The notes under the pieces: generated by a model
What the model saw: only the letters and a program-made list of their open reading frames with translations
Told to the model about the DNA's origin: nothing
Database searches by the model: none
Part shown: one piece after another, positions 1 through 5,435 of the stretch
How the letters are laid out: each line of letters opens with the position of its first letter
Position numbering within the stretch: the stretch's first letter is position 1
Made by a program: the position numbers and the translations under genes
Assembly (NCBI GenBank): GCA_946638265.1
Contig: CAMPBN010000033.1
Coordinates: 1 to 9,432, forward strand
DNA length: 9,432 nt
Direction: 5' to 3'
Source of the DNA: an uncultured Bacillota bacterium
Lineage (GTDB): Bacteria > Bacillota > Clostridia > Peptostreptococcales > Anaerovoracaceae

Positions 1-1
1 A

Positions 2-508
2 ACTCGTGCGTTTGCAAGAGTGCTGGAAGGCAATATGCCGGAGGGCATCAACCACCTTCGCATCGGATGCTGCATCCTGCTGGCCAGAGAGCTCAACGAA
101 GTATGGGGCATGGATTTATCCGAATTCTACCATAATATATTCAATCTCCAGGCAGAGATTCTGGAGGTTCGCAAAAAACCTACCCATCCGTTTGGAGAAA
201 TCGGTGTGGACGCTTTCCGCAACAAGCCGACTTATGAGGACAGAGGTGTTCGCACAAAGGCACTTCTGGGTGCGGGCAAAGCTGACTTCGGTCAGGATCT
301 GTCCTGCCTCAAGGCCAGAGACGCAGGCATCGAAATTGTGGGAGCTTCCTCAGACCACCTGATAGTGGACGTTGAAGACGCGGGCAGAGAATTCCATTCC
401 GGTGAAGTCATTACCATAGGCTTGGACTATGGCGCCATCCTGGCATGCATGGCCAGCCCGGAGGTACGCGTGGAATATATCAATTCTGCAGAACATGATT
501 ATCTGTAG
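2..508 (+). CDS. orr: PLP-dependent amino-acid racemase (ornithine/alanine racemase type), C-terminal part
   Basis: Incomplete at the 5' side: the frame is open from base 2, so the true start lies outside the window and 168 residues are visible. The segment reads TRAFARVLEGNMPEGINHLR near its start and GIEIVGASSDHLIVDVEDAG later. These match the conserved C-terminal half of the family annotated as alanine/ornithine racemase (fold-type III PLP enzymes, roughly 350 residues). Such enzymes interconvert L- and D-amino acids; the founding member is the ornithine racemase of amino-acid-fermenting clostridia. The PLP lysine would lie in the missing N-terminal half. The purine permease starts 23 nt after the stop, so the two are probably co-transcribed. 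Substrate choice between ornithine, alanine and lysine cannot be read from this fragment, so the symbol is a family-level suggestion. A GTG at position 20 is an internal codon, not the likely start. Confidence 0.8.
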   Translation, partial: TRAFARVLEGNMPEGINHLRIGCCILLARELNEVWGMDLSEFYHNIFNLQAEILEVRKKPTHPFGEIGVDAFRNKPTYEDRGVRTKALLGAGKADFGQDLSCLKARDAGIEIVGASSDHLIVDVEDAGREFHSGEVITIGLDYGAILACMASPEVRVEYINSAEHDYL

Positions 509-531
509 AAAGAAAGAGAGCAATAATTTTT

Positions 532-1899
532 ATGAAAAACAAAATCGACAGCTATTTCAAAATTTCAGAGCGTGGCTCCAGCATCAAGACTGAGGTGACG
601 GCAGGCCTCACCACCTTTATGGCGATGGCCTACATACTGGCGGTAAATCCGAGCATCCTGGCCGCAACAGGCATGGACTCGGCCAGAGTTTTCACCGCCA
701 CAGCGCTGGCATCTGCCATTGCCACCATTTTCATGGGCGTGGCAGCCAACTATCCGATCGCTCTTTCTTCGGCAATGGGCCTGAATGCATATTTCGCATA
801 TTCGGTATGCCTGCCGCTCCTGGATAAAGGCGTGGAAGATCCGTGGAAGATTACTCTTCTTGCAGTTTTCTGCGAAGGTATCATCTTCATCCTTCTTTCA
901 TTCTGCAACTTCAGAGAAAAATTGGTTAATGACGTGCCATTCAATCTGAAATGCGGAATTACCTGCGGTATTGGACTGTTCATCGCGCTTATCGGTCTTA
1001 AGAATGCCGGCATTGTGGTGGCAGACAGCGGTACTATCATCGGATTTGGCGATATTTCCACTCCGGAAGTGGCCTTGGCGCTCATCGGTATTCTGATCAT
1101 CGGATTCTTGTATTCCAAGGGCATCAGAGGTTCGCTCCTTTTGGGTATGCTGATCGTATGGGGCCTGGGCATGCTTGCGCAGCTGGCAGGCTGGTATCAG
1201 GTGAATCCTGAAGCGGGAGTTTATTCTCTCTTCCCGCAGTTTAACGGCAGCCTTATCCCGGCCGCACCTTATCTGGGAGAATTTTCTACGGAGTGGGCGC
1301 TTAATCACATCGTAGACTTTTGCATCATCATATTCTCATTCCTGTTTGTAGACCTCTTCGATACGGTGGGCACGCTCATCGGTATCGCGGAGAAGGGAGG
1401 ACTCCTTGATGAGAATCAGGCACTGCCGAATGCAAAACAGGCTCTTTTGGCCGACGCTATCGGTACTGCGGTGGGTGCTGCTCTGGGAACTTCCACAGTC
1501 AGCTCCTATGTCGAGTCTTCTGCAGGTGTTTCTGCGGGCGGCAGAACGGGATTTGCATCCGTTATAACAGGCGGACTTTTCGTGGCGGCGCTGCTCTTTG
1601 CACCGATCTTTACTGCCATCCCGTCCTTTGCCACTACTCCGGTACTGGTATTTGTAGGACTTTTGATGATGTCGCAGATTCAGGAAATGGTGCTGGAAGA
1701 CGGAGATATTGCAGATATCATCGGCGGTTTCCTGGCCATCATCATGATGCCTTTCACAGGTTCCGTTGCCTACGGTATCATGTTTGGAATGCTGTCATGG
1801 ACCATCCTGAAGGTATTCAACGGCAAGGCCAAAGAAGTGCCGGGAGTTATCTGGGTGGCATCAGCTATGTTTGTCGTAAAAATTATCACTATGATTTAG
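532..1899 (+). CDS. pbuG: NCS2-family (AzgA-type) purine permease, guanine/hypoxanthine transporter
   Basis: Membrane transporter of 455 residues, the usual length for the AzgA branch of the NCS2 nucleobase transporters, which import hypoxanthine, guanine or adenine with protons. The N-terminus has the family block EVTAGLTTFMAMAYILAVNP (residues 21-40). It is followed by ALSSAMGLNAYFAYSV (77-92), the conserved FVDLFDTVGT (272-281) and GTSTVSSYVESSAG (319-332), which are NCS2 substrate-site signatures. Most of the protein is hydrophobic, in segments consistent with 12-14 membrane spans. The match to Bacillus subtilis PbuG is extensive from memory, but PbuO-like paralogues cannot be excluded. 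The ATG is preceded by a purine-rich AGAGAG about 11 nt upstream, a fairly weak ribosome binding site. No purine riboswitch fits in the 23 nt before it, so control should come from the promoter upstream of the racemase gene. A terminator follows at 1939. Confidence 0.93.
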   Translation: MKNKIDSYFKISERGSSIKTEVTAGLTTFMAMAYILAVNPSILAATGMDSARVFTATALASAIATIFMGVAANYPIALSSAMGLNAYFAYSVCLPLLDKGVEDPWKITLLAVFCEGIIFILLSFCNFREKLVNDVPFNLKCGITCGIGLFIALIGLKNAGIVVADSGTIIGFGDISTPEVALALIGILIIGFLYSKGIRGSLLLGMLIVWGLGMLAQLAGWYQVNPEAGVYSLFPQFNGSLIPAAPYLGEFSTEWALNHIVDFCIIIFSFLFVDLFDTVGTLIGIAEKGGLLDENQALPNAKQALLADAIGTAVGAALGTSTVSSYVESSAGVSAGGRTGFASVITGGLFVAALLFAPIFTAIPSFATTPVLVFVGLLMMSQIQEMVLEDGDIADIIGGFLAIIMMPFTGSVAYGIMFGMLSWTILKVFNGKAKEVPGVIWVASAMFVVKIITMI

Positions 1900-1938
1900 T
1901 ATACAAAATAGCTAAACTTGCGCGAAAAATTATACATG

Positions 1939-1970
1939 CCGGGGTGCTTTGAAAGCATCCCGGTTTTTTT
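1939..1970 (+). terminator. Intrinsic terminator after the purine permease gene
   Basis: An 11-bp stem (CCGGGGTGCTT / AAGCATCCCGG, one G-T pair, 3-nt loop) at 1939-1963 is followed at once by seven T. It closes the racemase-permease unit 40 nt after the permease stop. Confidence 0.93.
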
Positions 1971-2013
1971 ATTCGAAAAACGAAAAAAATCATGGAATCT
2001 GCGAAAAATTCAC

Positions 2014-2042
2014 TTGACATTACATAATACGCTTGTTATCAT
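2014..2042 (+). promoter_or_regulatory. Sigma-A type promoter of an orphan non-coding unit
   Basis: A perfect -35 TTGACA (2014-2019) is followed after 17 nt by TATCAT (2037-2042). The predicted start is near 2049. No convincing ORF lies downstream before the terminator at 2183. Confidence 0.75.
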
Positions 2043-2048
2043 ATTAGT

Positions 2049-2217
2049 GTTGCGAATAAAAACAGCACGGGGTGGCTCACAGCAAACTTGTACTTTTTTA
2101 TCGCATTCCTCATTTCATAAGAATGTAAGAAAATATTTAGCATACTCTTTCAAAAGGGGTATCAAACAAAAGGGGCAATGGGAGCAGCAGACCGCAGGTC
2201 TGCTGCTTTCGTTTTTT
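2049..2217 (+). ncRNA. Candidate small RNA of about 169 nt, no known family recognised
   Basis: The unit has its own promoter (2014-2042) and its own terminator (2183-2217) and no credible ORF. The predicted RNA folds in a consistent way. Bases 2051-2062 (TGCG, one bulged A, ATAAAAA) pair with 2095-2105 (TTTTTATCGCA) as an 11-bp stem starting two bases after the expected 5' end, with a 32-nt G-rich loop. Bases 2142-2150 pair with 2154-2162 (9 bp, two G-U, 3-nt loop). The terminator forms the third hairpin. The unit CAAAAGGGG occurs twice (2151-2159 and 2167-2175), giving G-rich stretches that could pair with C-rich targets. I see no T-box, SRP RNA or tmRNA signature, and no long rod typical of 6S RNA. 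An alternative is an upstream attenuated leader of asnS, but asnS has its own promoter. Promoter, stem and terminator are read directly; the RNA itself is inferred. Confidence 0.55.
2183..2217 (+). terminator. Intrinsic terminator of the orphan unit, upstream of asnS
   Basis: A perfect 11-bp stem, AGCAGCAGACC (2183-2193) with GGTCTGCTGCT (2197-2207), has a GCA loop and is followed by TTCG and six T (2212-2217). It separates the small RNA unit from the asnS promoter nine bases later. Confidence 0.9.
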
Positions 2218-2225
2218 GTAAATGC

Positions 2226-2254
2226 TTGCAACCACTTGCGAATAATGGTATCAT
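2226..2254 (+). promoter_or_regulatory. Promoter of asnS
   Basis: TTGCAA (2226-2231), a 17-nt spacer and TATCAT (2249-2254). The predicted start is near 2261, giving a leader of roughly 73 nt with a short hairpin (2267-2282, stem GTGTGC/GCGCGC with G-U pairs). The leader is too short for a T-box. Confidence 0.65.
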
Positions 2255-2317
2255 ATAAAAGGTAGAGTGTGCTTTCGCGCGCCTATTTGACATGAGACAA
2301 TAAAATTTGCATACACT

Positions 2318-2323
2318 AAGGAG
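2318..2323 (+). promoter_or_regulatory. Ribosome binding site that fixes the asnS start
   Basis: AAGGAG lies 10 nt before the ATG at 2334. An in-frame TTG at 2307 would place the start upstream of this site and add nine residues (MHTLRRYFK) not expected in AsnRS, so 2334 is chosen. Confidence 0.8.
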
Positions 2324-2333
2324 ATATTTCAAA

Positions 2334-3728
2334 ATGAAAGATATAGAAATCAAAAAGCTTTTTAGAAGTACCGCAGAGTACGACGGCAAAGAAATTGTTG
2401 TGAGAGGTTGGGTGAGAACCAATCGAAATTCCAACAAGTTTGGTTTCATCGAAATAAATGACGGCTCCTTTTTCAAATCCGTACAGGTAGTTTACGAAGC
2501 CGATATTATCTCAAACTTTGAAGAAGTGGCAAAGTTCCCTATCTGCGCAGCTCTTATGGTAAAGGGAATCCTGGTGGTTACGCCGGAAGCCAAGCAGCCT
2601 TTCGAGATCAAGGCAAAAGAAATCGTGATGGAAGCAGGCTGCGATGCAGATTATCCGCTTCAGAAAAAACGCCATTCTCTGGAATTCCTGAGAGACAACG
2701 CGTATCTGCGCCCGAGAACAAACACTTTCTCGGCAGTATTCAGAGTGCGCTCCCAGGTGGCATACGCCATCCACAAATTCTTCCAGGAGAGAGGCTTTGT
2801 TTATGTACACACTCCGCTGATCACCGGTTCTGACTGCGAGGGCGCAGGCGAAATGTTCAGAGTCACTACTCTGGATATGGAAAATCCGCCAAGAGATGAA
2901 GCCGGCAAGGTTGATTACAGCAAAGACTTTTTCGGCAAAGAAACTTCCCTGACCGTATCCGGCCAGCTGGAGGGCGAAATCTTCGCCATGGCATACAGAA
3001 ACATCTATACTTTCGGCCCTACATTCAGAGCTGAAAATTCCAATACGGCGCGCCATGCATCCGAATTCTGGATGATAGAGCCTGAAATGGCCTTTACGGA
3101 CCTGGAAGGCAACATGGAGATTGCAGAAGAGATGATAAAATACATCATCCGCGATGTGCTGGCAAACTGCCCTGAGGAGATGGAATTCTTCAACAACTTC
3201 ATCGACAAGGGCCTCCTGGAGAGACTGGACAGGATTGTAAATGCGGACTTTGGCCGCGTTACATATACGGAAGCCGTTGAGCTTCTGAAGAAGAGCGGGA
3301 AGGAGTTCCAATACCCTGTGGAATGGGGTATCGACCTCCAGACCGAGCATGAAAGATATCTTACTGAAGAAATCTTCAATAAGCCGCTTTTCGTAACCGA
3401 CTATCCAAAGGATATCAAAGCATTCTACATGCGAATGAATGAAGACGGCAAGACCGTTGCGGCTTGCGACCTTCTGGTACCGGGTGTCGGCGAGATTATT
3501 GGCGGTTCCCAGAGAGAAGAACGTTACGATCTTCTGGTAAAGAGGATGAAAGAACTGGGACTGAAGGAAGAGGATTACTGGTGGTATCTGAACCTTCGCA
3601 GATTTGGAGGCGTGAAGCACTCCGGCTACGGCCTGGGCTTTGAGAGAATCATCATGTACGTAACAGGTATGGCTAACATCCGTGACGTACAGCCGTTCCC
3701 TCGTACTCCGAGAAACGCGGAATATTAA
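2334..3728 (+). CDS. asnS: Asparagine--tRNA ligase (AsnRS)
   Basis: Cytoplasmic class IIb aminoacyl-tRNA synthetase of 464 residues, the normal AsnRS length. It joins asparagine to tRNA-Asn using ATP. The N-terminal OB-fold anticodon-binding domain covers about residues 1-105 (IVVRGWVRTNRNSNKFGFIE at 21-40). A linker (RHSLEFLRDNAYLRPRTN, 113-130) precedes the catalytic domain. Motif 2 is FRAENSNTARHASEFWMIEP (231-250) and motif 3 is the YGLGFERI block near residue 435. SNTARHASEF with ENSNT favours AsnRS over the closely related AspRS. The start at 2334 follows AAGGAG. It has its own promoter and a short leader without T-box features. No terminator separates it from the next gene, only a weak 7-bp hairpin at 3764-3785 without a T tract, so read-through into the EAL-like/HDOD gene is likely. 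Confidence 0.97.
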   Translation: MKDIEIKKLFRSTAEYDGKEIVVRGWVRTNRNSNKFGFIEINDGSFFKSVQVVYEADIISNFEEVAKFPICAALMVKGILVVTPEAKQPFEIKAKEIVMEAGCDADYPLQKKRHSLEFLRDNAYLRPRTNTFSAVFRVRSQVAYAIHKFFQERGFVYVHTPLITGSDCEGAGEMFRVTTLDMENPPRDEAGKVDYSKDFFGKETSLTVSGQLEGEIFAMAYRNIYTFGPTFRAENSNTARHASEFWMIEPEMAFTDLEGNMEIAEEMIKYIIRDVLANCPEEMEFFNNFIDKGLLERLDRIVNADFGRVTYTEAVELLKKSGKEFQYPVEWGIDLQTEHERYLTEEIFNKPLFVTDYPKDIKAFYMRMNEDGKTVAACDLLVPGVGEIIGGSQREERYDLLVKRMKELGLKEEDYWWYLNLRRFGGVKHSGYGLGFERIIMYVTGMANIRDVQPFPRTPRNAEY

Positions 3729-3805
3729 TTGAAAGTGCGCTGATAGAATGGCGCGAAAATATGGCGGTGCGTCCTGTTGCGCCGCAAACTCAGACTTATG
3801 AAGAT

Positions 3806-3812
3806 AAGGAGG
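3806..3812 (+). promoter_or_regulatory. Ribosome binding site that fixes the start of the EAL-like/HDOD gene
   Basis: AAGGAGG lies 8 nt before the ATG at 3821. The frame is also open from an ATG at 3761, but that codon has no ribosome binding site and would add 20 residues unrelated to the family, so the start at 3821 is preferred. Confidence 0.85.
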
Positions 3813-3820
3813 CAATTGGC

Positions 3821-5044
3821 ATGCTTGTAACATTAGCACCTATGTTCGACAAAGAAATGAAAGTAAGCGCTTACTCGCTGCTTGCTCAGAAGGACAATTA
3901 TTTCCTGAACCCTGAATTGACGGGTATCGAAAGACATGCTCAGGCTACGAAGATTGTCGGGGCGGAAGTTCTCAGAGAAATCGACATTGAGACACTTTCC
4001 CCGGATACGGACCTGTTCCTGCCGCTTAGCAAAATCGCGCTATTCAAAGATATCGCATCGCTGTGCGATGTGCCTCACGAAAGAATGGTTCTCCTGGTGG
4101 AGGACGAGATTCCTGCAGATGAGGCTTACATTGGACGCCTGATGGAGCTGAAAAAGCTGGGATACAAACTGGCACTTAAAAACCTGCCTGTTACATCCTA
4201 CATCGACCACGCGTCCGTCATCAGACTGCTGGACTATGTTTTCCTGGACAGCACTCAGATGGATGTGAAGAAGGCAAAAATCTTCTTCGAGAAGAGCTAT
4301 CCGAAACTCAAGCTGGTTATTTCAAATATCGTCAGCGAAGAATATTTTGAATTGATCAAGAACGAAAAGCCGTTCGCTCTCTTCGAGGGACCTTTCTACC
4401 GCGTACCTGTGACCAAGGGCGAGCATGAGGTTACGCCGCTCAAGGCTACATACCTGCAGCTCCTCAACGTGGTAAATGACGACGATTTCGAACTGACTCA
4501 GGCGGCAGATATCATCGGACGTGACGCGGCTTTGACCATTTCGTTCCTGAAGATGGCAGGCTCGCAGCTGGGCGGCTCCGAAATTTCGTCCATCCGCCAC
4601 GCAACAGCTATTCTGGGACAGAAAGAGCTGAAGAAGTGGATCAATGCGGTAGTGACCAAGGAACTCTGCGCCGATCGTCCGAGCGAAGTAATGCGTGTTT
4701 CCATGCTCCGCGCAAGATTTGCGGAAGAGCTGGCACCTACATTCGAAATGGCTACCAGCACCCAGGAACTCTTCCTGGTGGGTCTGTTCTCCATTTTGGA
4801 CCAGATCCTTCAGTGCCCGATGGCAGAAGCGCTGGAAAAGGTAAAGGTAAGCAAGGAAATCAAGGATGCGCTTGTAGACAGGAAGGGTCGCTTTGCCAAT
4901 ATCCTGGATTTCATCCTGAACTACGAAGCCGGCAACTGGCAGGCTGTTTCCCGTCTCATGATCGTGGAAAATCTGGACATGGACGAGATTTACAAGGCAT
5001 ATGTAAATTCCCTGCGCTGGTTCAGCGAGCTGATCAGAAAATAA
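3821..5044 (+). CDS. EAL-like/HDOD domain protein (YuxH type) with degenerate EAL domain
   Basis: Predicted cytoplasmic protein of 407 residues with the two-domain layout of the YuxH family (EAL plus HDOD). Residues 1-200 follow the EAL fold but have lost the catalytic residues. The N-terminal signature position reads VSAYSLLAQ (15-23) with no Glu-Ala-Leu, the metal-binding DDFG position reads KNLP (120-123), and the C-terminal QGY position reads EGPFYRVP (189-196). Cyclic-di-GMP hydrolysis is therefore unlikely; a binding or scaffold role is possible. Residues about 205-390 are an HDOD domain (ADIIGRDAALTISFLKMAGS at 229-248, SSIRHATAILGQKELKKWIN at 256-275), a relative of HD hydrolases without their metal ligands, generally linked to signalling. 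It sits 92 nt after asnS with no terminator between and is followed by a clear one. Its target is unknown. Confidence 0.88.
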   Translation: MLVTLAPMFDKEMKVSAYSLLAQKDNYFLNPELTGIERHAQATKIVGAEVLREIDIETLSPDTDLFLPLSKIALFKDIASLCDVPHERMVLLVEDEIPADEAYIGRLMELKKLGYKLALKNLPVTSYIDHASVIRLLDYVFLDSTQMDVKKAKIFFEKSYPKLKLVISNIVSEEYFELIKNEKPFALFEGPFYRVPVTKGEHEVTPLKATYLQLLNVVNDDDFELTQAADIIGRDAALTISFLKMAGSQLGGSEISSIRHATAILGQKELKKWINAVVTKELCADRPSEVMRVSMLRARFAEELAPTFEMATSTQELFLVGLFSILDQILQCPMAEALEKVKVSKEIKDALVDRKGRFANILDFILNYEAGNWQAVSRLMIVENLDMDEIYKAYVNSLRWFSELIRK

Positions 5045-5058
5045 CATAATGCGAAGCA

Positions 5059-5092
5059 AAGAAGCGGTTCTGCGGAATCGCTTCTTTTTTTT
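5059..5092 (+). terminator. Intrinsic terminator after the EAL-like/HDOD gene
   Basis: A 12-bp stem (AAGAAGCGGTTC at 5059-5070 with GAATCGCTTCTT at 5075-5086, one G-T pair, loop TGCG) runs into a T tract ending at 5092. It closes the asnS unit. Confidence 0.93.
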
Positions 5093-5350
5093 ATGTGGGG
5101 GGAGGGGGCGCTGCCCTAATTGACTGAAATGTTGAAAAAACATATATAGATTGCGCAATTACCGCAAGTTTAACATGGTTGCTGTTGGCAGCGCATTAGT
5201 ATGTTTTCGGGGCGCGGGCGAAGCGGCGCCGGCGAGAATGGCGGAATTGCAACGGGAGAGTGGCGATTTTGCGCGATGAATTATCACAAATGTGTTTGCT
5301 GTATGTACTAATTTGCGGGGCTATTTTGTAAATTGTCAGAATAAAAAATA
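5093..5350. other. Intergenic stretch with scattered inverted repeats, no gene seen
   Basis: No ORF with a ribosome binding site was found on either strand. An 8-bp inverted repeat, GCGCTGCC (5108-5115) and GGCAGCGC (5187-5194), encloses 71 nt that contain ATGTT/AACAT (5129-5143) and the palindrome ATTGCGCAAT (5150-5159). A short GC-rich island with stem GGCGC/GCGCC (5211-5230) follows, then AT-rich DNA leading into the promoter at 5351. These could be a structured RNA or remnants; there is no promoter or terminator to decide it. Confidence 0.4.
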
Positions 5351-5379
5351 TTGATTAGTAGATTCAGAAATGATATAAT
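5351..5379 (+). promoter_or_regulatory. Strong extended -10 promoter of the EF-G-like gene
   Basis: TTGATT (5351-5356), a 17-nt spacer and perfect TATAAT (5374-5379), with an upstream TGA forming an extended -10. The start is expected near 5386. The leader carries a GAAA-tetraloop hairpin (5391-5406, GTAGCT/AGCTGC) before the ribosome binding site TAGGAGGG (5421-5428). Confidence 0.85.
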
Positions 5380-5435
5380 TTTAACTGCGAGTAGCTGAAA
5401 AGCTGCCTGTAAACCAATTTTAGGAGGGTCTTAAT

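Noticed and set aside
1918..2265. 115-codon open frame covering the promoter and terminator region after the permease
   Set aside because: It runs through two terminators and two promoters, has no ribosome binding site and gives a product with no features.
2287..2316. Perfect TTGACA at 2287-2292 as a second asnS promoter
   Set aside because: No acceptable -10 lies at 16-18 nt, and transcription would begin at or inside the ribosome binding site.
2049..2333. T-box riboswitch in front of asnS
   Set aside because: The GGGGTGGCTC near 2069 resembles part of the T-box sequence. It is far from the terminator, lacks the ACCGCG continuation and comes only about 20 nt after the promoter, leaving no room for stem I. 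asnS also has a separate promoter downstream of the terminator.
3764..3785. Terminator between asnS and the EAL-like/HDOD gene
   Set aside because: Only a 7-bp stem with an 8-nt loop and no T tract. Probably not a terminator.
2511..3839. Open frame of 442 codons on the - strand opposite asnS
   Set aside because: It lies fully across the asnS coding region, its product is rich in Cys, His and Phe with no recognisable domain, and no promoter or ribosome binding site was seen. It reflects the codon bias of asnS.
4322..5158. Open frame of 278 codons on the - strand opposite the EAL-like/HDOD gene
   Set aside because: It crosses the terminator of the + strand gene, has a low-complexity start region and shows no family features. 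It is a shadow of the real gene.
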